From: Trichobilharzia szidati
Lineage: Eukaryota > Platyhelminthes > Trematoda > Strigeidida > Schistosomatidae
Direction of reading: 5' to 3'
NCBI GenBank assembly: GCA_944472155.2
Contig: OX235271.1
Coordinates: forward strand, 26,668,977-26,732,976
Length of the DNA stretch: 64,000 nucleotides
Shown: piece after piece, positions 42,092 to 53,159 of the stretch
How positions within the stretch are numbered: position 1 is the first letter of the stretch
How the letters are laid out: each line of letters starts with the position of its first letter
Notes under the pieces: generated by a model
The model's input: the letters and a program-made list of their open reading frames with translations, nothing else
The model's database searches: none
What the model was told of the DNA's origin: nothing
Translations under genes and position numbers: made by a program

Positions 42092-44432
42092 CTTAAGATT
42101 TTTACAATGTCCCTAGAAAGCCAAACCTATCCAGATAAATGGAAAACGACATTTATAGTACCTAAACACAAATCCGGATCAAAAACTGAAGTCAACAACT
42201 ATAGGCCAATCAATATTACACCCATAGTATCTAGAATCATTGAACGAGTAGTTAAAGATGATATCCTCAAACATATGCTCAGCTGCAATATTCTAAGTCC
42301 AAACCAACATGGATTCCTAAAATCCAGATCATGCATGACATGTCACGTTGACTTCTTTAACTACATAACTAGCAGCCGTGACAAACAACAACTAGTACTT
42401 GTCATCTACTTCGACATATCCAAAGCCTTTGACCGCGTTGACCATTTGCTTCTAATAAATAAGCTAAACTCTTTAGGAATAAGTAACCCATTATTAGGAT
42501 GGATTGAATCATTCCTTAACAATAGGTCCCAAGTAGTTAGACTGGGGTCTGTAAACTCTAAACCTAGTCCAGTCACTTCTGGTATAGTTCAGGGTAGCGT
42601 CTTAAGCCCCCTCCTGTTCACTCTATATGTCAACGATATATGCAGCTGTTTCTCACTTGGCAAACCATTCATCTTTGCAGATGATCTTAAAGTAGCTTAC
42701 ACATTCAACTGTGATGACTTAGGGTACTTTCAGAAAGCTGTTCAGGAAGAACTAGATCGAGTAACCGCATGGTCCTCCACATGGAACCTAAAATTCAACC
42801 TTAAAAAATGTGTTTGGATATGCTTCGGTGCACCCTCAATAAATATTAAACTGGTACTTGAATCTATCGACTTGCCTAAACTCCAAAGTGTTGTTGACCT
42901 AGGACTCAGGTACTCTAGTGACTTGACATTTTCTGAGCAAGTGGCGACACAGACGAGTAAATCGAGGATGCTCTTAGGATGCATACTCAGGAATTTCCAC
43001 AGCTTCGAAGCAAAACTATTATTATATAAAACTTGTGTCAGACCACTACTTGAATATTGTCCATTTATTCTCAGGAGCACTCGCGTAAGTGACAAACTTA
43101 AAATAGAAAGTGTCCAACGATACTTCACGTCTAAACTACTAGGATTTGACTGCGAAAAGGACTACACATCAAGGTGTATAACTCTAGATATCGACCAACT
43201 CTGGACGAGACGACTGAGCATTAACCTAACATTTTTCTTTAAAATATTGCATAAAATATCATTCTCAGACAGTAAGGAGATACAGTTCTCACCGGAAGGC
43301 TCTTACAATCTTCGTAACCAAACGTGCACAGTATCTAGGAAAAACTGCAAGACAACACTCCGTGCAAACTTCTTCATAGTCATGTACTCTAAGATCTGGA
43401 ACATTTTACCCCTAGAAATAAGGACCTGTCACTCTATCATAACCATCAAACACTTGCTATATAAACTGCTTCATCCTAATGACTATGCAAATCACACCGC
43501 ACCACTTATTTCTAAAACGCATGAACTATTAGAACACTATAACGCCTAGACTCATTACTAAATATTATCACACTAAATAAACTGTAAGACTTCGCAAAAA
43601 TACATGAGAGAACAACTAGATTATAGGTAGTGTTTACTATACAATGATATACATTTATAAACATTTATATATACATAAAATATTAACGTCCTGTTCATGT
43701 TTACATACTTTCTCTTCCTGTTATTATATCCTGAGCCTGCACTTCTATATATCTCCTGGTCGAGGTCGAACAACCCGTCATCTAAACTGAAATGACCATT
43801 TAAGTAAATTCAAACTCAAATTCCATGAACGATCCGTTGCAACCACTTGAAAACGCTGGCCACTATTCTGTACAAGGAGTATTCTTGATCTGATATAAAG
43901 AAACAACTGGTTTTCAAGTAGTTTTCAATGTATTACTCAACTTACTTGTACAGTCTGCCAGGCTGACGCAAATGGCGCAAATGGATAGTTCTGGAATCGA
44001 CCCCATTTGATGCAGTAAAACAATCCAACATTGCCTTATCTAGTTTTCGTGTCAAAGATCAAATTTCTTTTTTATTATAAAACTACGATAAAACTGCTGA
44101 CACAAATGGAATAAATACATTATTGATTCAAAATAATACATCAATAAACTTTATCTCACGGATGCTGTTCATAACAAAGTTTTATAGGAGAATTGACTTC
44201 AAGCTTTATTTTTCCCAGATATTTGTATCACATTCATCTGAAGTCTGGGTTTTTTGTTAATGCGAAGACAATATTTCTATATCTCTTTATGTGTTACACA
44301 GACAGACTATTTTGCAGACTGTTCTGACTGACTCTAATGTTAGATTGAACAAACAAACTGTAATTTATATAATAACTTATCCATGCCTGTACAATTGGTA
44401 TGTTCCTGCATAAACAGGAATAAATATATATA
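40825..44432 (+). mobile_element. Family-B LINE (CR1/Jockey-like), 5'-truncated, nearly intact
   Basis: Begins within the endonuclease (CTTAGATAACTATACACAC), runs through EN and RT to 43549, then an ~880-bp 3' UTR ending in AATAAATATATATATA at 44432. A single stop (42089-42091) breaks the frame. It is flanked by 107-bp direct repeats. Related to, but clearly different from, the B element at 46.3-51.6 kb. Confidence 0.85.
42107..43549 (+). CDS. Family-B LINE reverse transcriptase (open after the stop)
   Basis: 480 codons in the same frame as the upstream piece. RT motifs: HKSGSKTEVNNYRPINITPI, HGFLKSRSC, VIYFDISKAFDRVDHLL, SGIVQGSVLSPLLFTLYVND and FIFADDLKVAYT (FADD instead of YADD, normal for this family). 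C-terminus with a W-N-LP motif (IWNILPLEIRTC). Read-through of one stop would connect EN and RT. RT catalytic residues are intact. Confidence 0.85.
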   Translation: MSLESQTYPDKWKTTFIVPKHKSGSKTEVNNYRPINITPIVSRIIERVVKDDILKHMLSCNILSPNQHGFLKSRSCMTCHVDFFNYITSSRDKQQLVLVIYFDISKAFDRVDHLLLINKLNSLGISNPLLGWIESFLNNRSQVVRLGSVNSKPSPVTSGIVQGSVLSPLLFTLYVNDICSCFSLGKPFIFADDLKVAYTFNCDDLGYFQKAVQEELDRVTAWSSTWNLKFNLKKCVWICFGAPSINIKLVLESIDLPKLQSVVDLGLRYSSDLTFSEQVATQTSKSRMLLGCILRNFHSFEAKLLLYKTCVRPLLEYCPFILRSTRVSDKLKIESVQRYFTSKLLGFDCEKDYTSRCITLDIDQLWTRRLSINLTFFFKILHKISFSDSKEIQFSPEGSYNLRNQTCTVSRKNCKTTLRANFFIVMYSKIWNILPLEIRTCHSIITIKHLLYKLLHPNDYANHTAPLISKTHELLEHYNA

Positions 44433-44539
44433 TATTCTATGGTGAACTCCTTCTCAAACATACTTAGCTACCTAAATTATTAACATTGGCTTCCTTTTTT
44501 GTACTTTACTATATTCCTTCTATTGTGTATAATAATAAT
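44433..44539 (+). repeat. 107-bp direct repeat, right copy
   Basis: Partner of 40718-40824. It lies exactly between the 3' end of the plus-strand family-B LINE and the 3' microsatellite tail of the minus-strand family-A LINE. Confidence 0.8.
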
Positions 44540-44985
44540 TTACTTTATTCCAAAAACAGTACTTATAATACAGAATGGAATTCTCAGCATTTGTCACAAT
44601 ATTGCATCTGATTTACTCAAAGTGTATATAAAATTAAAAATTTAAAACAAACATTAATCGGAGAAATTTGTCCACATTAACGACATAATTATTAGATATA
44701 GTAATAATAACAGTGATAATAATAAATACCAATACCAGTGAGTTTGTTTCAAACGGTATTGTCGATTCAGTTTGGAAGCTTTAGCATGTTATAGATTATT
44801 GGGTCTAATGTTCTGTTGATATGGTATAGTGAGGTGAAATACAAAGTTAACAGTCGTGATACAGCTTAAAATTATGTCCACAGTTATGAAAAATAAAATA
44901 AACAAAACGAAAAAATTGAGAGGGTTATAAATATAAGAAATACAATAACAATAAAGTATGATGCTTTAAGGGTGAAGGAAATGGT

Positions 44986-46389
44986 TTATTTAGTGGTGCT
45001 AAGAAGGTTAGTTAGTTCATTTCTGACACTATTTTCGTCACATAGAGTACGTGCTAAATATGGTATAGTGGAATTTTTATACTTAGACGTACGTGCATAA
45101 AGTCTTCTGAAAAGACTTCTTGTTTTACCTGAGGAGACACAAGGTTGGAGCTGCTGGTAGAGTGGGTGCTCAGAGTCTGACAAAATTCCTCTAGCGAATC
45201 TGTTGCATGACATCAAATGCCTATCGGTGACAATGCCAACGATATGGCCCAATGGGATACCACTAGACCTACTGACAGTCTTCAGAGTTCTACGAAGTAT
45301 GACATAGTCCTTTTTTAGCAATCCAGGAAAGAATAAGGGTGAACAGTAAAGAAGAATAGGTAAAATACACGAGTTGACAAACTGCAAGAGGAGTGGTTGC
45401 GTTATGCCTGAGTGCCTTAACTTCTTAATGTAAAAAGTCAAAAGAAATATTCTTTGAGAAATCGCTAAGACATGAGAAGACCAAGAAAGGTCAGAAGAGA
45501 GAACTAATCCAAGATACTTAACTTCATACTTGCTTTCTATATCGGTATCATCGATTTTGCAAGGGTCATAGGAACCAACGGCTTCATTTAACTTTCGTTT
45601 ACATCGAAAACTGAAATTAACAGTCTGACATTTGGAAGGATTAAGTTTAAGGCCGTTAGACGAAGACCATTTGCTAATTTCTGATAGAAAGTTGTTAATC
45701 TTAATACAGTCAAGTTGAGAGTTAACAGACATTGAAATAGTTAGATCATCGGCATACTTAACAAAGTTCATTTCATCGGAGTGAGGCAAGTCATGCAAGA
45801 AGAAAGAAAACAGAAAAGGAGAAAGGACAGCGCCCTGAGGGACACCAGCCTGAGTAAGCAATGAAGTGGACGACTTTCCCTGATATACGGTGTATTGCTT
45901 TCTTTCTGAGAAATAAGAATGAAGCCATTTGACAACCCAACAGTCAGTTTGAGTTTCAGCAAGCTTGTTTAGTAAAATGTCCCTAGGTACTGTGTCGAAA
46001 GCAGATGTATAATCTAGAAATGTGCAGCAAACAAATTTAGCCCCCTTGTCTAAGCTGGAGACAATGTTATGATGCAGGACTGCGGCTGCGTCCAAAGTAC
46101 TTCTACTATGTTTGTAGGCAAACTGTTTGGGATCATTAAAGGCTTTAAGTGAAGGCTGAAGATTAAGTAAGAGCAACTTTTCCATAGCTTTTAGAAAAGG
46201 GGAAGTAATAGCAATGGGTCTGAATTTAAAACATGTCGCAGTAGACGACTTAGGAATAGGTACAATTTTAATGTCCTTCCAAGCGGCTGGCACGACATTT
46301 TCGGAAAAAGAATCATAATATAATATATATATTTCGTATAAACGGGTAAGTTTACATGAAATGCATGCCATTTTTACAGGCACGATCAA
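44986..46389 (-). CDS. Family-A LINE reverse transcriptase, C-terminal piece
   Basis: Family-A sequence begins at about residue 24 (DSFSENVVPAAWKDIKIVPI); earlier residues come from the B element's tail. RT motifs: DPKQFAYKHSRSTLDAA, TFLDYTSAFDTVPRDILL, GVPQGAVLSPFLFSFFLHDL and FVKYADDLTISM, with YADD intact. Thumb and C-terminus follow to TAA at 44986. No stop or frameshift in ~444 codons, so the host A copy was intact in this part when B inserted. Confidence 0.85.
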   Translation of the reverse strand: MIVPVKMACISCKLTRLYEIYILYYDSFSENVVPAAWKDIKIVPIPKSSTATCFKFRPIAITSPFLKAMEKLLLLNLQPSLKAFNDPKQFAYKHSRSTLDAAAVLHHNIVSSLDKGAKFVCCTFLDYTSAFDTVPRDILLNKLAETQTDCWVVKWLHSYFSERKQYTVYQGKSSTSLLTQAGVPQGAVLSPFLFSFFLHDLPHSDEMNFVKYADDLTISMSVNSQLDCIKINNFLSEISKWSSSNGLKLNPSKCQTVNFSFRCKRKLNEAVGSYDPCKIDDTDIESKYEVKYLGLVLSSDLSWSSHVLAISQRIFLLTFYIKKLRHSGITQPLLLQFVNSCILPILLYCSPLFFPGLLKKDYVILRRTLKTVSRSSGIPLGHIVGIVTDRHLMSCNRFARGILSDSEHPLYQQLQPCVSSGKTRSLFRRLYARTSKYKNSTIPYLARTLCDENSVRNELTNLLSTTK

Positions 46390-48501
46390 TTATGTTACGA
46401 ATAACAATTGTTAATTAGCATACACTGTCACTTTTTCAAAAAGTTCATATTGTTGAGTTATAGTACAAGCAATCAGAAGAGATTCTTATAAATGTTAATT
46501 TGTAAATATTTCACGAAGGTCACCATCGAAGTTGAGCGACAACCCGAAATTCGTTCCATTTCCTGATGATAGTTATGGCCAATCGATAAGCAACATATAT
46601 TTGTGTGAGTGCTATGCCTTCAAATGCTTGAACGCTATTTTAGGAATTGAAGAAAATCTGGCGCAGCTGCAAAATGGTATAGAATGCAATTATGAATAAT
46701 ACATTATTAAAAGTATATTTACAAGATAAATACAAGAAGCTATGTAGTACTTGAAATGATAATACACATTTGCAATGTATGATGCTAACCATATTGGTCT
46801 TACCATGGAAAACTATGACGCTTTCTATGAAAATATATTTATTCTCAAACATGAGTGTTGTTGTTTTTATCATCAGAGCAACCGAACTTTACGCGAGAAA
46901 AGGGTGTAAATGAGAAGAGGGAAAAAATTTCAGCTTCATTAAAGTCCTAGGAAGTTGAGATAAAATAGAGTATAATAGTAATTAGGTAGAAGGATTATTG
47001 TGAAGTATATAAGTAACATTTCAGAGAGAAGTGGCTAGAAGGACTAGAACCTGTTGAATACGGTGACCTGTAGGATGTTTGGCGAACTTGTGTATGGCCC
47101 ATGGGATAGCATCTTGACAAGAAACTGAGCAGGCTTGTAGATGTTAGGAGCGAAAGCATTGTTATTTTTTTACAAGCTAAAACTGTACAGTCATTATTGT
47201 TTTATTTTTTCAATTAATTTTTTTAAAGTCTATTTTTTTATAGATTTAGTATCTTAACTCATGTTTAGTTCTCGAGCTGCCAAAATAATGCATGTTGCTG
47301 TCCTACAGATCGGAGCGATTCACATTTGTGACCACTACCAAATCTGCTGATCAGCATGCGCCACCCTCCCTCCTTTTTTTGACATTAAGCTCTCAGACCT
47401 TTTACAATGACTGCAGTTGTAATATTGGATTGCTTTGACTCCGTCCCAATCATACAGTATGCTGCACATTAACAGCTTTCATGACAAGTGCTTCCCATTA
47501 GGTCACATGGCACAATAATACCAGAGGACATCGTTAGCAATATTATCATCATACTAGTGAACAAGTGGGTTACTACAAAAGACTAAGAAATTAGGTTTCC
47601 CTTAAGAGTTATGAAGTATAAAAATAGCTAATGTTAGAACAACTAAGTTATATTCTATTTATCAGAATGATATGAGTAGTGGAACAATTAGTGATAAAGT
47701 TATGTAAAGTGGTCCTGAGTAAGGCAACTGGTTAGCAGAACTTGTTATGCTAAATTTTCACGACCGATTTTATATGGTGTGCGTTACACATTGCAAAGCG
47801 ACTCATCAATTATATAATGGAGAAATACTACATAATTTCAACATTATGAATTTTTTAGAAAATTATATGAATATGGGTAGGTGTTGACTGAAGATAGTCA
47901 TTTCAACTCAAAAATAGTGCTAATAATATAAGCATATATGTAAAATATTAAAAGATATGGTTGCTAATGTAATTGTTTATGGAAATAATTACACTGACGA
48001 ACTTATTGAAGATTACAGTGAAGAGAAAGTCAGTGAGTTAGTTAAACGGTTACTGCGCAGTTAGTAGTTAGAACATCTTTAAAAGTAAAAGGTAGAAGAG
48101 TTTTCAGTACTGGGGCAAATTAAGACATAATCTACGGATTAGAGTGTAGTGGATAGTGGTACGATTAAAGATAAGGTTAGGTTGAATGAGCTTGGGGAAA
48201 ATGGTTGGTTGGCTGAGTTTGTTATTGCTATGTTTTCCTGGCCACTTTTCATATGGCGTGCTTTAGACATTACAAAGTAACAGTTTGCTTATATTATGGA
48301 AGAACTATCACAACTAATTTGGGATTATACGTCCAGGATAATTATAGATAGTCTTATGAGTTTATAAGCCCGATTGATGAAATATTGATAAGATCTCCAA
48401 TAAGCTGAATAACCAAACCTCAGACCAAGGTATGTGGGAGAAATTGGGTTGGTTTTATCACGTTTTAGGTGCGGTACTGTTGCTGGGGCAAATGAGTTTC
48501 C
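46325..48501 (-). other. Family-B LINE 3' UTR with an internal diverged duplication
   Basis: About 2.2 kb without coding signature. Blocks at 47690-47830 and 48175-48325 are diverged copies (GTTAGCAGAACTTGTTATGC against GTTGGCTGAGTTTGTTATTGC; ATATGGTGTGCGTTACACAT against ATATGGCGTGCTTTAGACAT), about 480 bp apart. Confidence 0.6.
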
Positions 48502-51500
48502 TCAAATTGGGGGTATTGCACTGGGGTCTGTAGTACCAAAGTTAGATGAACAGCCCATATGGGTAAAGTATGGATAAGTAGACCGAAGCTCTTTTGTTGA
48601 CAAGAACTCGTTAAGGAGACGCTGGAATTCAGTGGGAGATCGGCAACTACGTACATTAAGTGGAAGTTTGTTCCATAATGCACTGTACTGTATTTTGAAG
48701 AAACGTGATCGCAGTTTTGTCCGGTACCGGCTTATGGATAGAGTATTTTCATGATTTCTAAGAGTATATATGGTTAAATTATTGAAAGCTATTGGATTAC
48801 TGCTTTTGAGGTAGCCATGTAAAGGGCGAAAAAGGAATGTAAGGTTGAGTTTCAGGCGCCTTAACCAAAGTGGCTGAAGTCTATACATTTTGCACCTATC
48901 CGCGTAAGTCAGTCCTTCATGTTTGTGTAATAGGCGTCGTGTAAAACTTCGCTGAATATTTTCAATACGAACCCTGTCATACCCATTCATGAAACCGAAG
49001 ACAATTGTGCAGTATTCAATTACTGGGCGAACCATGACTTTGTATAAAAGGACTTTAGCCTCAGTTGTGTACATTTTTCGATGTAACAAGCCTGTGAGTC
49101 TTCGGCATTTAGAAACAAGTGCTTTTGCATACTGACTAAATGTTAAGTTCTGTGAGTAGGTAACTCCCAGGTCTTTTATGGAATTGAGGGTTTGGAGAGA
49201 GGAGTCACCTAGGTGTAACCTGAAATACGGGTGGGAGTTATTGAAATATAAGGCACCACATTTATCAGAATTGAATGGCAGTTGCCAATCAGTGCTCCAG
49301 TTATGTAATCTATCCAGATCATCTTGAATATGTGTGAATCCCTCGTTCATTGTAGAATGGGAGAAGCTGTATACAATCTTTAAGTCATCAGCAAAGAGGT
49401 ATGGGGTACCATGCTTGATTACGCTGCAGATATCGTTAATGTAGATTACGAAAAGCAATGGACCTAGTACACTACCCTGAATTACTCCACTTCGTATGGG
49501 TCTGGGTGACGAGTAATTATTTGCAAATTTCACAACTTGGGAACGATCTTCCAAGAAAGAAATGAGCCAGGATAACAAGGGGTCCTGGAACCCGTACGAC
49601 TTTAGCTTAAGGATTAGTCTCTTGTGTGGGACTTTATCAAAGGCTTTTTTGAAGTCAAAGAAGAGGGTTGTGACAAGCAAACCATGATCTCGCTTAGCGG
49701 TAACATCATCAAAGTAGTCAAGTAGGCAGGTGGAGCATGATCGACTTTTCAAGAAGCCGTGTTGTGCTGGAGTAAACAATTTGTGAAGGTGGAGGTATGA
49801 AGCAATATCTTGCCCTACAACTTTTTCCATAACCCTAGAAACTACTGACGTGATATTGATCGGTCGGTAGTTTTCGATATTAGAAGTTGGTCCTAGTTTG
49901 TGCCTAGGGGTTATAAACGACAGCTTCCAGCACTCTGGGTAACTGCCATTATTTAAGGACAGATTGAAAAACTTTAGGAGGATAATGGGTATGTCCTCAC
50001 CACCTCTTTTCAACAAGATAGATGGAATTCCATCAGGTCCAGCTTTATATGATGTCCGGAGGGATGCTATAGCGGAGGAAATCTTTTGTTGGGTAAATGT
50101 TATATTACCCAAAAAGTGATATGGTATTATCGGAACATCAAGACTACCTACTGTTTCTTCGTTAGTAAAGTAGCTAGAAAAGTGGGAGCTGAATAACTCG
50201 CATATCTCCTGTGGGTCTTCGTATAGTTTTTCTCCATCTAGTAATAAGTTAGGGATACTTATTCTGTTGTTGTTAATTCGTGACTTGATTAGTTTTACCA
50301 ATGCCTCTGTATTATCGGGCCGTGAAAGGAGGATGCGTTCTAGTTTGATGGACTCAGATAACTGATTAGATTTGTATGAATCATAAGTTTGCTTGAGTGT
50401 AATGAGTGATGAAAAGTCACTACATCTGTAGAATTGCCTAGCATGCTTACGTAGTCGGTTTCGAATCTTTACGGGGATGAAGTCAGGCTGTTTAGGCCTC
50501 GTTTTCACAAGTCTTGCTGGAGCGATGAAGTCATGTGCAAATCCTAGGTTCTCGTAGAGTAAGTTGTTTGCCTCTATAGCCGAGCTGCATGTAAAGTATG
50601 GTCCCCAGTCTAGGGTGCGTAGGTATGGTTTCAGGTCATCCCACTGAGCGTGTCTGTAACCCCTGAGTAATACTTTGTTGGCACTTATTGTCGCACTCAT
50701 GCTAGTGCAAATATTGAATGTACCTAACACTACTCTGTGGTCGCTACCAGGAAACTCTTTACCTACTCGAAGGGTAGTGGGGATGATACCATTAGTGAAA
50801 ACTAAATCTAAAATCTTAGATAGCCTGGTAGGATGCTGTACGTGTTGTTGCCAGTCTTTTGTTTCTAATATGTTAAAAAATTCATGATACCGTTTTGGTG
50901 AGGAAAGTGGTTGCCAGACTACTTCAGGCATATTAAAGTCCCCACATATAATTTTAGCCGTGTGAGGTAGTGAAGTGGCGTAAGCGAAAGTGCTAGCAAG
51001 TTTCATATCACCTTCAACAGCTGAACATGGGGGATGATAGATGCAACCTATAAGATAGGAAATGGAGTGAGACAGCCTTAGAATAGCCCAGACTGAGTCA
51101 TTATCTGTGATGAGCTCTGGGTAGAAGCACTGTGTGGCCTTAATATCAGACCTGATATACATAGCGCATCCTCCTCCTCTGCCATGGTTTCTGTCACCTC
51201 TGAATACGTAATAGTTATCAATAGAAATATCTTTATCGCATATCTGAGGAGTGCACCATGTTTCAGTAATCATTATAAGAGACGGGTTGCACATTAAGGA
51301 TAATGTCGTGAAGTCAAACATTTTGTTAAGTAAGGAGCGAGCATTGATGAGACAGAATGAGAGAGAGTTAGGGGTGACGATGAATTCGCATATATCTTTA
51401 AAAAAGTTTTCCTCAAGGTTCGTAGCATCTAGAGCAGACTGTTTGATGGGTGCTAACTCAGATGGTGGCAACGTACTGGCAGTGCTAAAAAAGTGCACTA

Positions 51501-51624
51501 CACCAGTATCAGCACAGAGAGATGTGCTATCGTTGGTTACCCCGGCGGGTGAGAGGTGTTCATAATACCGTGACTGAAATGCATCGCCCTCCCCTCCGGT
51601 GATAAGTGGCTTGACATGTGGCTT
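46325..51624 (-). mobile_element. Family-B LINE nested inside family-A LINE
   Basis: 5.3 kb, same orientation as its target. The coding part is 51621-48502; the 3' UTR of ~2.2 kb ends in an AT-rich tail (TATATATATTATATT) at 46325. No obvious target-site duplication. Full EN and RT present without stops. Confidence 0.85.
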
Positions 51625-53127
51625 GAATATGTCCATGAGAGGATAACACAGGATATCTGCACAATGTTTAAGAATAACACTAGGCAAACCATCTGGATCC
51701 AGGGTACAAGAAGGGTTCATAGACTGGAGACATTTTAGAACGTCATTTGTAGTAAATCCAGGAAAGCAGGTTTCATTAATACTTGTAACACTAGAAAGTT
51801 TGGCATTCGTGGGAGAATGTATGAAGGAATTGTTTAGTTTGGAAACATCAAGGGGAAAAGGAATACTGTTCATCTGCTTACCACCAGTAATTTCTTTGAA
51901 AAGTTTCCATATGTTAGACGCATTTTTACAGGATATGAACTTTTGGTTGTAAATTGAATTCAATCTGTGCATTTCGGACTTTATTAGGATGTTAATTCTT
52001 TTCAAACCAGCATTATCCTTCATTTTATATAATTTTTCTTTCTGTCTGCGAAGCTTTTTAAGTTGAAGAGAGGAGAAACGGTCAAATCTGATAAGGAGCG
52101 TTTCTCTGGGACAACAGGTGTCAAGACAAAATTTGAGATAACTTGTAATATTGGAGATTGTGTCATCAAGAGAGTCTTCTTTAAACAGGTCCCACCTTGT
52201 ATCTTTGAGCATGCTTCTGAGGTTCTGAACATTCTCCATAGAGTAACATCCATGTACAGTTTTCTTGGAAAGGTGTGAGAAAGTTCTCTTGTGTAATTTT
52301 CCATAAATTTTAGGTAAAACCCGTACAATACAATGATCTGAGTTAAACAGTGGAGCTCTTTTACGAGCTTCGTATATTCCGGAGTCATTGATAAATACAA
52401 GATCAAGGGAATTATCCAGTCTGGTGGGAAAGTTAACAACATTTTCATGATCTATCACTGTGAGAAAGCTGCAGTCACATGAATTAAAATCGCCTGTCAC
52501 TATGGACAGGGAGTTACCAAAAGAGGCGGCAGCGAAAATAGTGAATTCATCAGCAAGCATAGATAATTCTGAAGTGCTACAACAAGGTGTGATATAAATA
52601 TTCGTGATATAAATGAATTTGTATTTAGATAGGTGTTTAGTTCGACATTTGACAGTTATACAGTCAATATTATCATTTGAGAATTTAAAACAGACGTTGT
52701 TGGCAACAGACCACTGAGAATTGATGAAGGTAGCAACACCGCCGCCTCGCTTCTTCCTTGAACTACTCCGGTCTTGTCTGTACATATTGAAACCATTTAT
52801 TGAGATTAAATTATCATCATATGAGTCGTGTAGCCAAGTTTCCTGAAGCGTTATTACACCGGTATTACGATAAATATTTGAATATAATAGAGAATCCAAG
52901 TGATTAATCTTGTTCGATAATGACCAGCAATTAGTACTCATAATCACAGGAACAGTCATCCGATGCATTGGAGTACGCTTTAAGGATCTTTGCCACCCAC
53001 CATGGTGCTTTTTCTTAAGGTTATTATATACTCGTAAATTATCCGGTTGAAAACATTTCAAATAATCGCGAGAGTAAGTAACACGTTTTGGATACATAAT
53101 TGAATAATTAAAACAAAATAAATCCAA
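48502..53127 (-). CDS. 1541-codon LINE fusion frame: EN(A) + EN(B) + RT(B)
   Basis: One uninterrupted frame. Residues 1-501 are family A: endonuclease with LQETWLHD, VVTGDFNSCDCSF and FNSDHCIVRVL, and the first RT blocks (DPDGLPSVILKHC). At residue 501-502 (base 51625) the B element begins. Residues ~590-800 are its endonuclease (MITETWCTPQ, CGDFNMPEVVW, GSDHRVVL). Residues ~950-1500 are its RT (YRPINITSVVSRV, FFDFKKAFDKVPHKRL, SGVIQGSVLGPLLFVIYIND, LFADDLKIVYS) with the C-terminal WNKLPLNVRSC motif. Both endonucleases keep their catalytic E, D and SDH residues. The A start codon may lie near MYPKRVTYSRD. No stop in 4.6 kb argues for a recent nesting event. Confidence 0.85.
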   Translation of the reverse strand: MDLFCFNYSIMYPKRVTYSRDYLKCFQPDNLRVYNNLKKKHHGGWQRSLKRTPMHRMTVPVIMSTNCWSLSNKINHLDSLLYSNIYRNTGVITLQETWLHDSYDDNLISINGFNMYRQDRSSSRKKRGGGVATFINSQWSVANNVCFKFSNDNIDCITVKCRTKHLSKYKFIYITNIYITPCCSTSELSMLADEFTIFAAASFGNSLSIVTGDFNSCDCSFLTVIDHENVVNFPTRLDNSLDLVFINDSGIYEARKRAPLFNSDHCIVRVLPKIYGKLHKRTFSHLSKKTVHGCYSMENVQNLRSMLKDTRWDLFKEDSLDDTISNITSYLKFCLDTCCPRETLLIRFDRFSSLQLKKLRRQKEKLYKMKDNAGLKRINILIKSEMHRLNSIYNQKFISCKNASNIWKLFKEITGGKQMNSIPFPLDVSKLNNSFIHSPTNAKLSSVTSINETCFPGFTTNDVLKCLQSMNPSCTLDPDGLPSVILKHCADILCYPLMDIFKPHVKPLITGGEGDAFQSRYYEHLSPAGVTNDSTSLCADTGVVHFFSTASTLPPSELAPIKQSALDATNLEENFFKDICEFIVTPNSLSFCLINARSLLNKMFDFTTLSLMCNPSLIMITETWCTPQICDKDISIDNYYVFRGDRNHGRGGGCAMYIRSDIKATQCFYPELITDNDSVWAILRLSHSISYLIGCIYHPPCSAVEGDMKLASTFAYATSLPHTAKIICGDFNMPEVVWQPLSSPKRYHEFFNILETKDWQQHVQHPTRLSKILDLVFTNGIIPTTLRVGKEFPGSDHRVVLGTFNICTSMSATISANKVLLRGYRHAQWDDLKPYLRTLDWGPYFTCSSAIEANNLLYENLGFAHDFIAPARLVKTRPKQPDFIPVKIRNRLRKHARQFYRCSDFSSLITLKQTYDSYKSNQLSESIKLERILLSRPDNTEALVKLIKSRINNNRISIPNLLLDGEKLYEDPQEICELFSSHFSSYFTNEETVGSLDVPIIPYHFLGNITFTQQKISSAIASLRTSYKAGPDGIPSILLKRGGEDIPIILLKFFNLSLNNGSYPECWKLSFITPRHKLGPTSNIENYRPINITSVVSRVMEKVVGQDIASYLHLHKLFTPAQHGFLKSRSCSTCLLDYFDDVTAKRDHGLLVTTLFFDFKKAFDKVPHKRLILKLKSYGFQDPLLSWLISFLEDRSQVVKFANNYSSPRPIRSGVIQGSVLGPLLFVIYINDICSVIKHGTPYLFADDLKIVYSFSHSTMNEGFTHIQDDLDRLHNWSTDWQLPFNSDKCGALYFNNSHPYFRLHLGDSSLQTLNSIKDLGVTYSQNLTFSQYAKALVSKCRRLTGLLHRKMYTTEAKVLLYKVMVRPVIEYCTIVFGFMNGYDRVRIENIQRSFTRRLLHKHEGLTYADRCKMYRLQPLWLRRLKLNLTFLFRPLHGYLKSSNPIAFNNLTIYTLRNHENTLSISRYRTKLRSRFFKIQYSALWNKLPLNVRSCRSPTEFQRLLNEFLSTKELRSTYPYFTHMGCSSNFGTTDPSAIPPI

Positions 53128-53159
53128 GAAATCAGATGCAATATAAGTGACGGAAAAAT

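Noticed and set aside
46555..46580. CTGATGATAG as a hammerhead core
   Set aside because: No GAAA at the right distance and no stem II.
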